Below, one piece after another: positions 48,543 through 58,427 of a stretch of DNA of 64,000 nucleotides. Numbering within the stretch: position 1 is the first letter of the stretch; every line of letters begins with the position of its first letter. The position numbers and the translations under genes are program-made. The stretch spans positions 1 through 64,000 of the forward strand of contig NZ_BOLK01000011.1 of NCBI RefSeq assembly GCF_016861565.1, given 5' to 3'. Source of the stretch: Secundilactobacillus yichangensis. Its GTDB lineage: Bacteria; Bacillota; Bacilli; Lactobacillales; Lactobacillaceae. Under the pieces are notes generated by a model. It did no database searches. It saw only the letters and a program-made list of their open reading frames with translations, and was not told the origin of the DNA.

Positions 48543-48914
48543 ATGCTCAGAATACTTGTTTTAATCATTGGCCTGTTACTAATCGGGTTCATTACCTGGT
48601 GGTTTTTCGGCAAGCATGCTATTGCAACTGAAACAGCCAGTGTAGCTGATGATATCCAGCAAATTGACGTTAACGTCAACGGCGGATATTCACCCGAAAG
48701 AATCGTTTTAAAGCGGGGAGTTCCAGCAACTCTGAACTTTACCCGTCGTGACCCATCAAGCTGTTTGGACCGGGTGGTTTTTCCGGATTTTGGGATTAAC
48801 CGTGAATTGCCAAAGGGGGAGCAGCAGTCAATCCAAATTGATACCAGTAAAGCAGGCGAATACCAGTGGGCCTGCGGCATGGATATGTTCCACGGCAAGC
48901 TGATCATTAAGTAA
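48543..48914 (+). CDS. Membrane-anchored cupredoxin-like copper protein
   Basis: 123 aa. One N-terminal membrane helix (ILVLIIGLLLIGFITWWFF, residues 4-22), then a cupredoxin-like domain facing outward. Copper ligands are suggested by SSCLDRVVFPDF near residue 77 and WACGMDMFHGKL near residues 110-120. Role probably periplasm-side copper binding or delivery to the pump. ATG after GGAGG, directly behind the cop boxes and 38 bp before copA. Confidence 0.85.
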   Translation: MLRILVLIIGLLLIGFITWWFFGKHAIATETASVADDIQQIDVNVNGGYSPERIVLKRGVPATLNFTRRDPSSCLDRVVFPDFGINRELPKGEQQSIQIDTSKAGEYQWACGMDMFHGKLIIK

Positions 48915-48952
48915 GTGCAATCGATAAAAGTTTTGGAAAGTGGTGAGTAGAC

Positions 48953-50881
48953 ATGTCGATCACAAGTCGTTTTTGGATCTCATTGATCCTGTCCCTACCA
49001 ATGTTGGCGGAAATGATTCTACACCCGTTTGGCTGGATGCTGCCCGGCGGTGAATGGACAATGTTAGTGCTGACGACAGTCATTATGGCAGTTTCAGCCG
49101 GACCGTTTTGGCAAAGCGCTTGGGCTTCCTTTAAGAAACACCATTCTAATATGGATACATTGGTGGCAATTGGAACAGCGACAGCTTATTTTTATAGCGT
49201 TTACGCCATGATTACTCATCAAGCTGTTTTCTTTGAGAGCGCCGCCTTTGTGACTACCTTTGTATTACTGGGTCAGGTGTTTGAGGAACGGATGCGTAAC
49301 AACGCTTCTAACGCCGTTGAAAAATTAGTCAATCTGCAGGCTAAAGAAGCCAATGTGATGAGGAATGGTGAGTTGATCAAGATTCCTTTAAGTGAAGTCA
49401 GCGTCGGTGATTTGATTCGCGTAAAGCCGGGCGAGAAAATCCCGGTAGACGGTGTTATCACTAATGGCAGCTCCGCAATTGATGAATCTATGGTTACGGG
49501 TGAAAGTATGCCAGTTGAAAAGCATACTGGTGATCGGGTGATTGGCTCTACGGTCAACAGTAACGGTACGTTTTTGTTTAAGGCTGAAAAGGTTGGCAGC
49601 GACACGATGTTATCGCAGATTGTTGAACTTGTTCGAAAGGCACAGAACAGCCATGCGCCAATTCAAAAGTTAACCGATCAAGTTTCCAATATTTTTGTGC
49701 CAATTGTTTTGATTCTTGCCATTTTGACCTTTCTCGTTTGGTATGTATTGTTAGGTACTAGTGTTGCTAACGCTTTGATTTTTGCGGTTTCAGTAGTTGT
49801 AATTGCCTGTCCATGTGCGCTGGGGCTGGCAACGCCCACAGCGTTAATGGTGGGCACCGGCCGTTCTGCTAAAATGGGAATCCTCATTAAGAATGGTGAA
49901 GTTCTAGAAGCCGTAAACGATATTACTACTGTAGTCTTTGATAAGACTGGCACCATTACAATGGGGAAACCGGCAGTTACTGACATTGTTGGTGATTCAC
50001 AGCGGGTACTATCTTTAGCGACCAGCTTGGAAGCTGATTCGGAGCACCCATTAGCTGCTGCCATTTTAGCTAAGGCTAAGGCGGAAAAGGTTTCTCCAAC
50101 CGCTGTAACGGATTTTCACGCAGTTGAAGGTAAGGGTGTAGAAGCTATAGTGGACGGAAAAGCAGCTTTCATTGGCAACGATAAGTTACTGACAGATGAC
50201 TCGGTGTCAGCTGATTTAAAGCAGCGTGCCGTGGCATTGCAGGCGGAAGCAAAGACGGTGGTTTTTGTGGGTATCGGTGATGAAGTGATTGGCTTGATTG
50301 CAATTCAAGACGCATCAAAAGCAACTTCGAAAGAAGCCATTGCTGCTCTAAAAGCACGTGGTCTCAAGACCGTGATGCTGACGGGTGATAACGAACGAGT
50401 GGCTAAGGCGATCGCTGATCAAGTCGGAATCGATTCAGTAATTGCGGATGTCCTACCAGCTGATAAGGCGAACCGCGTTCAAGAACTTCAGAAAACTGGC
50501 AAGGTAGCCTTTGTAGGCGATGGTATTAATGACGCACCAGCTTTGACCGTTGCGGATGTCGGTATTGCTATGGGGTCGGGTACCGATATTGCCATTGAAT
50601 CTGGTGGTATCGTACTCGTTAAAAATGACCTCCGCGATGTGGATCGGGCATTGGCAATCAGTCGTAAAACTTTTAACAGGATCAAGCTCAATTTATTCTG
50701 GGCGTTCATTTACAACGTTTTGGGGATTCCTGTTGCAGCGGGAATTTTCTACGGCATTGGATTAACTTTGAGCCCGGAGCTGGCGGGCCTCGCGATGGCG
50801 TTCAGTTCGCTGTCAGTGGTCACGAGTTCCGTTTTGTTAAACCGTGCCAAAATTACCAGCAGCGTTTCAAAAGCTGTTTAG
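48953..50881 (+). CDS. copA: Copper-exporting P1B-1 ATPase
   Basis: 642 aa. Cu+ efflux. Metal-site CPC in [18 protein letters not shown], phosphorylation site [16 protein letters not shown] in SEHPLAA, hinge [12 protein letters not shown], and the Cu+-type residues YN in [13 protein letters not shown] and MAFSSLSVV near the end. N-terminal HMA domains are absent; the protein begins at the first helices. It forms an operon with the cupredoxin-like gene behind a cop box. No copZ or copY is seen nearby. Confidence 0.94.
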   Translation: MSITSRFWISLILSLPMLAEMILHPFGWMLPGGEWTMLVLTTVIMAVSAGPFWQSAWASFKKHHSNMDTLVAIGTATAYFYSVYAMITHQAVFFESAAFVTTFVLLGQVFEERMRNNASNAVEKLVNLQAKEANVMRNGELIKIPLSEVSVGDLIRVKPGEKIPVDGVITNGSSAIDESMVTGESMPVEKHTGDRVIGSTVNSNGTFLFKAEKVGSDTMLSQIVELVRKAQNSHAPIQKLTDQVSNIFVPIVLILAILTFLVWYVLLGTSVANALIFAVSVVVIACPCALGLATPTALMVGTGRSAKMGILIKNGEVLEAVNDITTVVFDKTGTITMGKPAVTDIVGDSQRVLSLATSLEADSEHPLAAAILAKAKAEKVSPTAVTDFHAVEGKGVEAIVDGKAAFIGNDKLLTDDSVSADLKQRAVALQAEAKTVVFVGIGDEVIGLIAIQDASKATSKEAIAALKARGLKTVMLTGDNERVAKAIADQVGIDSVIADVLPADKANRVQELQKTGKVAFVGDGINDAPALTVADVGIAMGSGTDIAIESGGIVLVKNDLRDVDRALAISRKTFNRIKLNLFWAFIYNVLGIPVAAGIFYGIGLTLSPELAGLAMAFSSLSVVTSSVLLNRAKITSSVSKAV

Positions 50882-50911
50882 TTGAATTTAACGAATCACG
50901 TGTCAAAATAA

Positions 50912-50958
50912 TAGCAGCCTAATCATCAGTTAATTAACAGGTGACTAGACTGCTTTTT
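50912..50958 (+). terminator. Terminator of the copper operon
   Basis: AGCAG-CTAATCA pairs with TGACTAG-CTGCT and is followed by TTTTT. Confidence 0.7.
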
Positions 50959-51060
50959 AAAATGGTTAACAATGTGACAACTCTCAGTAATCTCCCATTT
51001 TTCTCAAAAAGCTGACCGTTATAATGGTTTGAGTAAACCTTTTGAAAGTAGGAATTGACT

Positions 51061-52377
51061 GTGAAACCAAATGAACCCGCCCCAAAAGGGAATTTTGTCG
51101 GTCTTATACCGCTGATTTTCTTTCTTATCCTCTATATTAGTTCGGGAATAATTACTGGCAGCTTTGATAATATGCCATTGCTAGTGGCAATGATGCTGGC
51201 TAGTATCGTTGCCTTTTTGCTGAAAGACGATAATCGTAAGGATACTTTTAACGACAAATTAACCGTGTTCTTTAAGGGTGCCGGTCAAGAAACTATGATT
51301 TTAATGATCATTATTTTTCTGCTGGCCGGCGCCTTCTACTACGTCACGAAATCTATGCATGCCGTGGAGACTATTACTGATATTGGGTTAACCTATCTGC
51401 CTAAGTCCTTCTTAGTCCCAGGAGTTTTTATACTTGGCTGTATTTTAAGTTTCGCAATGGGGACCTCTATGGGAACTGTTGCTGCTTTGATGCCAATCGC
51501 GGCCAGTATTGCCCAGATGGCACATATCAGTATGCCATTAATGGCTGGAGTGGTGGTCAGCGGTGCGATGTTCGGTGATGATTTATCACTGATTTCTGGA
51601 TCGGCCATTGTGTCGGCGAAGACCCAGGGTGTGACGATTTTTGATAAATTCAAAACTAACGCTATCATGGTTGTTCCAGCAGTGTTCATTACTATTGTAC
51701 TATTAATGACCGTTCATGTAGGTCACGCGAACATCAGCAGCCTGGGGACGATTCACTGGCTGAATATTTTGCCATATATTGTGGTAATCGCATTATCGTT
51801 TATGAATATTAACGTGTTAATCGTCCTGCTAATGGGAATTGCGACTGCAACGGTAATTGGGATTAGTGTCGGTAGTTTCGATTTTATTGGCGCATTAGAT
51901 TCGATTCATAAAGGGATGCTATCCATGGCTGATATTTCACTGATCTCTATTGTAGTCGGTGGTTTAGCAGCCTTAATGACGCACATGGGCGGTATTCAGT
52001 GGTTATTAAATAAAATCACAAGACACGCCCATGGTGCGCTAGGTGGCAAATTCGCCATTGCTGCTTTGATTCTCTTACTGGATTTAATTACCACTAATAA
52101 TACCGTTTCAATTATGATCGCAGGGCCGATCTCCAAGGACCTGTCAGAGACGTACCACATTTCGAAGTCGTATACTGCTAGCATTTTGGATATCTTTTCC
52201 TGTGTTGGCCAGGGATTGATTCCGTATGGCGGTCAATTGCTAATGGCGGGTGCCATCGCACAGGTTTCGGCTGCGTCGATCGTACCATACAGCTGGTATT
52301 GCGTGGTATTAGGCATTGTCTCGATTCTTTTCCTAGTCAGCCGATTTTCACCGAAAGCAGAACGGGTTAAAATTTAA
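51061..52377 (+). CDS. nhaC: NhaC-family Na+/H+ antiporter
   Basis: 438 aa, about 11-12 membrane helices. Sodium/proton exchange, or substrate/cation antiport as in related NhaC members. Family pattern: FAMGTSMGTVAALMPIAA near residue 130, SGAMFGDDLSLISGSAIVSA with acidic residues near 170, and SCVGQGLIPYGGQLLMAGA near 390. GTG is chosen 9 bp after AGTAGGA; an in-frame TTG two codons earlier is too close. Single gene with a terminator. Confidence 0.88.
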   Translation: MKPNEPAPKGNFVGLIPLIFFLILYISSGIITGSFDNMPLLVAMMLASIVAFLLKDDNRKDTFNDKLTVFFKGAGQETMILMIIIFLLAGAFYYVTKSMHAVETITDIGLTYLPKSFLVPGVFILGCILSFAMGTSMGTVAALMPIAASIAQMAHISMPLMAGVVVSGAMFGDDLSLISGSAIVSAKTQGVTIFDKFKTNAIMVVPAVFITIVLLMTVHVGHANISSLGTIHWLNILPYIVVIALSFMNINVLIVLLMGIATATVIGISVGSFDFIGALDSIHKGMLSMADISLISIVVGGLAALMTHMGGIQWLLNKITRHAHGALGGKFAIAALILLLDLITTNNTVSIMIAGPISKDLSETYHISKSYTASILDIFSCVGQGLIPYGGQLLMAGAIAQVSAASIVPYSWYCVVLGIVSILFLVSRFSPKAERVKI

Positions 52378-52381
52378 GCTA

Positions 52382-52429
52382 AAAATAACCTGATTTTCCA
52401 TCCTTATTCATGGAAAATCAGGTTATTTT
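52382..52429. terminator. Bidirectional terminator
   Basis: AAAATAACCTGATTTTCCA pairs perfectly with its complement across a 10-nt loop, between convergent nhaC and dipeptidase genes. Confidence 0.93.
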
Positions 52430-52452
52430 AGTTAAGCATCAAATGATAAAAA

Positions 52453-53859
52453 TTAGTCGTTCAATTGAAATTTCAGTTTCATTTGCGGTTCACCCAGTGC
52501 TAACATTTGGCCCAACAGAACGTTAGAGTTCTTCTTGGCAATGTCAGCCATCTGGTTATTAACCTTTTCGAGGTAAGCAGATAAGTCAGACTGGTTAGCG
52601 GATTCTTGGTCAGTCTTGATTTGAAGGTTCCGGCATTGTGCAACGGTGTGTTCTTCAAACAGGTTTTCCTGATCTTCAAAAAGTGCGAAGTCGCGATCGC
52701 CGATTAAGGCTAGGACGTTTGGCAGCCAGTACATATTGGTTGGATCGCAGTTGCCAGTCGTATTTTTATAGGATTCTGGTGTATCGGTAACGTTAGCGTA
52801 GAAGGGTACGACGGAATTAAAGGTGTTCGGACCAAAGGCAAGCCAGTGAATTCCAGCAATTTCGGCTGGAACATCATTGCGAATTTGCAGAATATGCAAT
52901 TCCTGGTTCCGGTTGATGCCAATTGGACGAAACTGTTTCTTTTGAGCTTCGGTACCGGTACCATAGGGATCATATGGTGTATTTTGATAATGAGAACTCA
53001 AAACAAACTTCATATCTTCAATGGAGATTTTCTTATTAGTCCGGCAGATAAATGGCAGATCCTGATCGATTGGAGTGGTATCAAATTCTGGATTGAAGTA
53101 CTTTTGACCGTACCATGCCCGCGGGTTGTTGTAGCGGGTATCTTTGATAGTGGCGCTACCAAAGATGTGACGTAAATTAACCTGATCCTTGTCTGGATTC
53201 ATATGGTACTTTTCAATCATGTCAGGCAGATCTTTCGCGAATAAGGTGTCGTCTGAATTGAAGTCGAATTGATCAATGTTCAGACGGTTAGGTGCGATGA
53301 CGTAAGCATCGTCCGGGATCCGAATGGCAGCCCAGTGATGACCGCCGATCGATTCAAAGTACCAAACCTCATCCTTATCGGAGAAAGCCATGGCGTTCAT
53401 TTCATAGGTCCCATACTTTTCCAGCAAACTGCCTAAACGTTCAACGCCTTCACGTGCTGAATGGCTGTAAGGTAGGGTAATGGCTGTGATATCTTCTTCA
53501 CCGAGGCCCTCTTCAACTAATGGATCCACACCTAAAATACGAGAATTTGTAGTGATGGTTTCGGTAGCCGTCATTGCAACATTATCACTGTTAATTCCGG
53601 CAGCAGCCCAGATACCGTCATCTTCCACCGCATTAGGCGTTGAGGTATAACGTAATGGATTATCCGGTAAATCAATTTCAAATTTGCTTAGAACCGCTTT
53701 GTAATGCCGAGGCTGGTCTTCGGGATTAACGACAACAAATTTTTGCGGGTTTAATGGACCGGCACCGTCCTCATTTCTTGCAATTATAGTGGAACCATCA
53801 ATTGAAGCTTTCTTACCCACTAGCATCGTGGTGCAAGAGCCCTTGATCCGTTTAGTCAT
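52453..53859 (-). CDS. pepD: C69-family dipeptidase
   Basis: 468 aa. Cytoplasmic dipeptidase of broad specificity, common in lactobacilli. N-terminal-nucleophile hydrolase with the putative catalytic Cys in [19 protein letters not shown] (residue 9), followed by [14 protein letters not shown]. Other C69 pattern: [38 protein letters not shown] and [16 protein letters not shown]. Removal of the first eight residues would expose the Cys; this is inferred. ATG with GGAAG upstream. Confidence 0.92.
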   Translation of the reverse strand: MTKRIKGSCTTMLVGKKASIDGSTIIARNEDGAGPLNPQKFVVVNPEDQPRHYKAVLSKFEIDLPDNPLRYTSTPNAVEDDGIWAAAGINSDNVAMTATETITTNSRILGVDPLVEEGLGEEDITAITLPYSHSAREGVERLGSLLEKYGTYEMNAMAFSDKDEVWYFESIGGHHWAAIRIPDDAYVIAPNRLNIDQFDFNSDDTLFAKDLPDMIEKYHMNPDKDQVNLRHIFGSATIKDTRYNNPRAWYGQKYFNPEFDTTPIDQDLPFICRTNKKISIEDMKFVLSSHYQNTPYDPYGTGTEAQKKQFRPIGINRNQELHILQIRNDVPAEIAGIHWLAFGPNTFNSVVPFYANVTDTPESYKNTTGNCDPTNMYWLPNVLALIGDRDFALFEDQENLFEEHTVAQCRNLQIKTDQESANQSDLSAYLEKVNNQMADIAKKNSNVLLGQMLALGEPQMKLKFQLND

Positions 53860-53941
53860 GCAAACACTTCCTTTAATTTAATTACTACTCCATTGTATCA
53901 CGTTGGTTTATAACAGCTGTGTTTACTAACAATAACTTAAA

Positions 53942-53957
53942 TGTTTCATGTGGAACA
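53942..53957. promoter_or_regulatory. parS-like ParB site, one mismatch
   Basis: TGTTTCATGTGGAACA differs by one base from the exact site found at 425-440. Intergenic, between divergent pepD and the YitT-family gene. Confidence 0.6.
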
Positions 53958-54057
53958 ATTCCTGTAAATAAGAGCGGTTTGTCAGTCAAACAAGGTTGAT
54001 TTAATTAATCTCCATAGCGTAAAGTATATAGTAAAGGGACATGAGGAGAGCTTGTAA

Positions 54058-54888
54058 TTGAAATCAATCGTTAAAAACGGTATACAAATAATTCTCGGTG
54101 CGATGATTTATGCGCTGGCAATTAACTATTTTCTGATTCCTAATCGAATCGGTGAGGGTGGTGTTACCGGTTTAACAGCACTGGGATACTATACCTTTAA
54201 AATTTCACCTGCACTGACCAACATCGTCTTAAACGGAATTTTGGTATTAGTCGGCTTTAAATTATTAAAACGGGAGACGGTCTTTTATTCGCTATGGGCG
54301 GTTCTTTGGATCAGTATTTTTCTAAGGGTACCGGTTTTTATGCCGTACCATACTAGCCAGACAGTGATTGCGGCGATTGCTGGCGGAGTCTTGATGGGAA
54401 TCTCAATGGGACTAATTTTTCGTGCCAAGGGGACAATTGCAGGGAGTACCATACTGGCTAAAATTGTTAACCGTTACTTAGGCATCCGAAATGGGTCAGC
54501 CATGCTGTTTTTTGATTTGATTGTGGCCATCCCGTCCGGATTGGTCATCGGATTTCAAAACATGTTATTAACGGTTATGGAACTATATGTTTCGGCGGTT
54601 GTGCTGAATAAATACTTGGATGCAGTAGGTGCCAAGCGTTCAGTACTCGTGCTTTCAAATCATAATCAAGACATTGGGAAAGCTTTGTCTGCTAATTTGG
54701 GGCAGGGTGTCACGATGCTGAAGGCAACCGGTTTTTATAGCCAACAGGATATGGATGCACTGCTATACATTTGCAGCAATCGAGACTGGACTGCAGTTAT
54801 GCCGATCATTATGTCAGTAGATCCGGAGGCGTTAGTCGTGACGGATCAGGTTCGCAGTGTCCGTGGTAGCCATTTACCGGATCTGTAA
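54058..54888 (+). CDS. YitT-family membrane protein (DUF2179)
   Basis: 276 aa. Five to six membrane helices followed by a soluble DUF2179 domain (VLVLSNHNQDIGKAL to the end). Typical stretches: GAMIYALAINYFLIPNRIGEGG, ALTNIVLNGILVLVGFKLL and GGVLMGISMGLIFRAKGTIAGS. The role of the family is not defined; transport is suspected. TTG start, 8 bp after GAGGAGAG; no ATG lies near. Confidence 0.88.
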   Translation: MKSIVKNGIQIILGAMIYALAINYFLIPNRIGEGGVTGLTALGYYTFKISPALTNIVLNGILVLVGFKLLKRETVFYSLWAVLWISIFLRVPVFMPYHTSQTVIAAIAGGVLMGISMGLIFRAKGTIAGSTILAKIVNRYLGIRNGSAMLFFDLIVAIPSGLVIGFQNMLLTVMELYVSAVVLNKYLDAVGAKRSVLVLSNHNQDIGKALSANLGQGVTMLKATGFYSQQDMDALLYICSNRDWTAVMPIIMSVDPEALVVTDQVRSVRGSHLPDL

Positions 54889-54904
54889 TTAAATAGTTCA
54901 GGAA

Positions 54905-54933
54905 GAAGCACCATTGAAAAAAAGGTGCTTTTT
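54905..54933 (+). terminator. Rho-independent terminator
   Basis: AAGCACC / GGTGCTT stem followed by TTT, after the YitT-type gene. Confidence 0.8.
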
Positions 54934-54995
54934 AATTTCAAGTAGTTTTAGGATACCCTAAAATATGTTATTATGTAGCATGGAGGTGGAAAATA

Positions 54996-55226
54996 ATGAC
55001 AACTATTTACATGCATCCGACGGCCCATTTCGAAAGAGTTAATTTATCTGATGGCAGTAAAGCAGCAGTCAACGTCGTAAAGACCCCCAAAGGGCAACGT
55101 TATCAGTTTTTGTTTAACGGTCATATGCATCCCAATTTCTGGTGCGACCAACCCATAAAGAATGGTCAAACAATCAATGTTACGTCGATCGATGGACCAG
55201 AGAAATTTCAAATTGAATTACGTTGA
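54996..55226 (+). CDS. Small hypothetical protein
   Basis: 76 aa, not recognised. It has an excellent GGAGGTGG ribosome site and a plausible -10 region upstream, so it is likely real. The sequence is beta-rich, with His/Trp-containing YMHPTAHFERVN and NGHMHPNFWCDQP; the repeated MHP with nearby Cys could bind metal, but this is a guess. No membrane helix or signal peptide. A terminator hairpin follows within 150 bp. Confidence 0.65.
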   Translation: MTTIYMHPTAHFERVNLSDGSKAAVNVVKTPKGQRYQFLFNGHMHPNFWCDQPIKNGQTINVTSIDGPEKFQIELR

Positions 55227-55303
55227 TAAGTTGAAACATGGTCATATGTTAGTAGCGGATATGTGGGAATATTTCAGATTAGCAGCCTAAAGATAGTGGG
55301 ATT

Positions 55304-55317
55304 ATGTCCCGGGAAAT
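55304..55317. promoter_or_regulatory. Noc-binding-site-like palindrome, one mismatch
   Basis: ATGTCCCGGGAAAT, flanked by T and A as in the 16-bp form TATTTCCCGGGAAATA (15 of 16 match). Intergenic. Confidence 0.6.
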
Positions 55318-55366
55318 ACAAAAGCAAGGATACCAACCATTTTTGATTGATATCCTTGCTTTTGTT
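55318..55366. terminator. Bidirectional terminator
   Basis: ACAAAAGCAAGGATA / TATCCTTGCTTTTGT stem between the 76-aa gene and the P2-type ATPase gene. Confidence 0.9.
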
Positions 55367-55376
55367 TATTCAGGAC

Positions 55377-58118
55377 TTAACTGATACGATCCTTATGAAG
55401 ATGGTCCCAGCGCATTCTAAATAGTTTGACGATTTCGGTGACGACTAAAACAATGAAGCCCATGATAATTGGAATCCCCCAGCCATAGTGGAAGTTAATG
55501 GCAGTGGTGTGGAAGACACCCTGCATGAATGGCAAGTAAATAATTGCCAGCTGCAGGATAATGAGCAAACCGATGATATAAAAGGCCATCTTATTCTGGA
55601 AGAAATACTTTGAGATAACTGGGTGGTTATTTCGCAAATTGAATAGGTAGAAGATCTTACCAAAAATCACAATGTTCAATGTCATGGTGCTGCCCATCAA
55701 AGCTGTAATGCCATGCCCAACCAGCATATCGTAAGCGAAGATACCTAAGCCGGCAATCAACAGTGAAACGTAGATTACCTCAACTACATCCATCTTTGAT
55801 AGGATACCGGCTTTAACGTCTCGGGGACCGCGGAACATAATCCCGGATTCAACCGGCTCGAAAATGAAAGCAAACTGAATCGTTAAGGCGGATACCATGT
55901 TGATCCACAGCAGCTGCGTCGGGTATAGCGGTAATGACTGATCCATAATGATACTTAAAACCACAATCAGGCCTTCAGCAAAGCTAGTTGGTAACAGGAA
56001 CCGAATGGTTTTACGAATATTATCGAAAACGTGTCGGCCTTCCTTAACGGCTGCCAAGATAGTGGTGAAGTCATCGTCGGCAAGCACCATGTCCGCGGCA
56101 CCTTTAGCCACATCAGTTCCTTTGATACCCATGGCGACACCGATATCAGCCTGCTTTAGAGCAGGGGCATCGTTGACACCGTCACCGGTCATTGAAACCA
56201 CGTGGCCGAGAGATTGCTGAGCACGAACGATCCGCAGCTTATCCGCTGGCGTTGTCCTGGCAAACACAGTGTAGTTATCAATCACATCAGCGAGTTCATC
56301 GTCTGAGAGCTGGTTCAATTCCGGTCCGGTAATGGCTTGAGGAGTGTCAGAAAGGTTTAGCTGGCGGGCAATTGCTGCAGCGGTTTCTGGATCATCACCG
56401 GTGATCATTTTAACTTGAATGCCGGCATACCTCAGTTTTTTAACGGCGTTGGCGACTTCTGGGCGTGGAGGATCAATGATTCCAACTAGGCCAACCAACG
56501 TTAACCCTTTACCAATCATATTCGGATCAATTTCGGTAATTTCCTGGGAAATAACCTGATAACCTAGGGCGACCACTCGTTTACCTTGGCGGGTTAGCTG
56601 GCTCATCTGTTCAGCCATGGCTCCGGTGTTAACCTTGCCACCCTGGTCTTGAATCAATTTAGCCAGGGTTTGAGGGGCACCCTTCACCATCAGGATACGC
56701 TGACCATTGTAATCAACGAGTCGAGCAGAATAGCGGAAGGCTGAATCGAAAGGCAATGAGTCGATTTCATTCACTGTCGGCTCGTCGTGGTTTAGCTTAT
56801 GAAATAGTGCTGTTAGGGCGCCATCGGTTGGTTCTCCGGTCAGTACCCATTGACCGTCTTCTTCATTAAAGACGGCATCGGAAGTTTGACCTGCAATTTG
56901 AACTAACCAGTTTAAATGTTCATTATGCTGCCAATCAACGGGCTGACCGTTGGGATCTTGAATCTGGCCTTCAGAATCATAGCCAACACCGGATACTTGA
57001 TATTGATGTTCCGGTGTCAGGATATCGGTAACGGTCATTTCGTTTTTAGTTAAGGTACCCGTTTTATCCGTATTAACGATATCCACAGCACCAAGTGTTT
57101 CCACCGCAGGGAGGGTTTTAACGATGGCGTTTTGCCTCGTTAACTGCCGAGTCCCCATAGCTAGGACAACTGAGGTACTTGCTGGTAGGCCTTCAGGCAT
57201 TGAACCAACAACCATGGTGATAACCGCAATCAGCAGAGTTGGCAGACTGTAAACGTGAATTACTGCCCCTAAGACGAAGAGCAAGATAGCAGCGACCACA
57301 ATGGCGATGGAAAGACCGACACCTAGACGGTTCAGATTTTGCATCAATGGTGTTGGCTTGGCCTTAACTTCAGCCACGTCTTGTTGAATCTTACCGATTT
57401 CGGTATGAACACCGGTGGCAACGACCACGCCTAACCCAGAACCGCTAGTAACAGCTGTGGACGCGAAGGCTTGATTACGGCGTTCAGCTAGGGGAACGGT
57501 CTCGGCGTCGATGGGTTCTTCAATTTTCTCCACTGAATCTGTTTCACCAGTTAGTACTGATTCTTGAATGTTTAAATTATCAGCTTCAATTAGCCTCAGA
57601 TCAGCTGGAACTGAATCGCCAGCTTCTAGCCGTACGAGATCGCCTGGAACTAATTCTCGGGAGGGCAAGGTGATTTTCTGACCGTCACGGATCACAAAAC
57701 TCTCCGAGACCAATAAGTCTTTAATTTTTGCTAACGCGTTGTCAGCGGAAATTTCCTGAAAATATCCAATAAACGCATTAGCGATAATCACCAGTCCAAT
57801 AACGATGGAATCGGAATAGCGGTGCAGTACAAAGGTAATGATGGCCGCCGCTAATAAAATGTAGATGATACTGTTGTTGAACTGTTTAATAAACCGCAAC
57901 AAATTTGATTCTTTCTTTGCTTCCAACTCGTTGGGACCATGTTCTGCAAAGCGTTTCTTAGCTTCAGCCGTGCTGAGCCCGTCTTCACAGTTAGTCTGCC
58001 AGTGCTGTTCTAGTTCAGAAGTCGATTGGCGCCAAATTTGTTGCTGGCTGGGTCCGGCGTCCTTTTTTTCGTCGGTTGCCGTGGGTGTAACTTGATTATT
58101 ATCTGACTGAGTTGCCAT
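55377..58118 (-). CDS. P2-type cation-transporting ATPase
   Basis: 913 aa. Large P-type pump with an N-terminal actuator-domain half beginning ELEQHWQTNCEDGLSTAEAKKR, the VLTGETDSVEK actuator motif, PEGL in helix 4 (VVGSMPEGLPASTS), phosphorylation site NTDKTGTLTKNE and hinge VSMTGDGVNDAPALKQADIG. A C-terminal six-helix block (LLWINMVSALTIQFAFIFEPVE) follows. P2A pumps move Ca2+ or Mn2+; the helix 6 region differs from classical SERCA NLVTD, so the ion is open. Divergent from the second mntH, with MntR-like sites between. ATG after AAGGATG. Confidence 0.88.
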   Translation of the reverse strand: MATQSDNNQVTPTATDEKKDAGPSQQQIWRQSTSELEQHWQTNCEDGLSTAEAKKRFAEHGPNELEAKKESNLLRFIKQFNNSIIYILLAAAIITFVLHRYSDSIVIGLVIIANAFIGYFQEISADNALAKIKDLLVSESFVIRDGQKITLPSRELVPGDLVRLEAGDSVPADLRLIEADNLNIQESVLTGETDSVEKIEEPIDAETVPLAERRNQAFASTAVTSGSGLGVVVATGVHTEIGKIQQDVAEVKAKPTPLMQNLNRLGVGLSIAIVVAAILLFVLGAVIHVYSLPTLLIAVITMVVGSMPEGLPASTSVVLAMGTRQLTRQNAIVKTLPAVETLGAVDIVNTDKTGTLTKNEMTVTDILTPEHQYQVSGVGYDSEGQIQDPNGQPVDWQHNEHLNWLVQIAGQTSDAVFNEEDGQWVLTGEPTDGALTALFHKLNHDEPTVNEIDSLPFDSAFRYSARLVDYNGQRILMVKGAPQTLAKLIQDQGGKVNTGAMAEQMSQLTRQGKRVVALGYQVISQEITEIDPNMIGKGLTLVGLVGIIDPPRPEVANAVKKLRYAGIQVKMITGDDPETAAAIARQLNLSDTPQAITGPELNQLSDDELADVIDNYTVFARTTPADKLRIVRAQQSLGHVVSMTGDGVNDAPALKQADIGVAMGIKGTDVAKGAADMVLADDDFTTILAAVKEGRHVFDNIRKTIRFLLPTSFAEGLIVVLSIIMDQSLPLYPTQLLWINMVSALTIQFAFIFEPVESGIMFRGPRDVKAGILSKMDVVEVIYVSLLIAGLGIFAYDMLVGHGITALMGSTMTLNIVIFGKIFYLFNLRNNHPVISKYFFQNKMAFYIIGLLIILQLAIIYLPFMQGVFHTTAINFHYGWGIPIIMGFIVLVVTEIVKLFRMRWDHLHKDRIS

Positions 58119-58314
58119 ATATGAATCATCCTTTCGTGATTAACGGTTGATTAACGGTCTGGTAATGCCAAATTGACGAATAATTCTCTCAATATTAATC
58201 CCTTCTTTCTTTATTTCTATGTATTAGATTAAATATTAATAATGGAAAATACAAGTTAAAATGCCTTAAAATCGGATAGTTTGCCCAGATTGTAAAAAAA
58301 AAAATTTAAAATAT

Positions 58315-58330
58315 TTTAGGCACGGCTAAA
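58315..58330. promoter_or_regulatory. MntR/DtxR-like box 1
   Basis: TTTAGGCACGGCTAAA, an inverted repeat TTTAG / CTAAA with a 6-bp centre, resembling DtxR-family manganese-repressor boxes (TTTAGG-N4-CCTAAA type). Confidence 0.55.
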
Positions 58331-58377
58331 GTGTGTTCTCTTATGCATGAAAGCGTCCTCATAAGTAGTAGAAAATG

Positions 58378-58393
58378 TTAAGGAACACCTAAA
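58378..58393. promoter_or_regulatory. MntR/DtxR-like box 2
   Basis: TTAAGGAACACCTAAA, same type as box 1 and 63 bp away (six helical turns), directly upstream of the mntH -35 region. Confidence 0.6.
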
Positions 58394-58398
58394 TTCTA

Positions 58399-58427
58399 TT
58401 TTACAAACGTAAAATAAAATGTACAAT
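58399..58427 (+). promoter_or_regulatory. mntH (second copy) promoter overlapped by a palindrome
   Basis: TTTTAC, 17-bp spacer, TACAAT. The -35 lies in the perfect inverted repeat TTTTAC-AAAC-GTAAAA (58399-58414), which resembles the cop box (TACAAACGTA, one mismatch). Confidence 0.55.
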
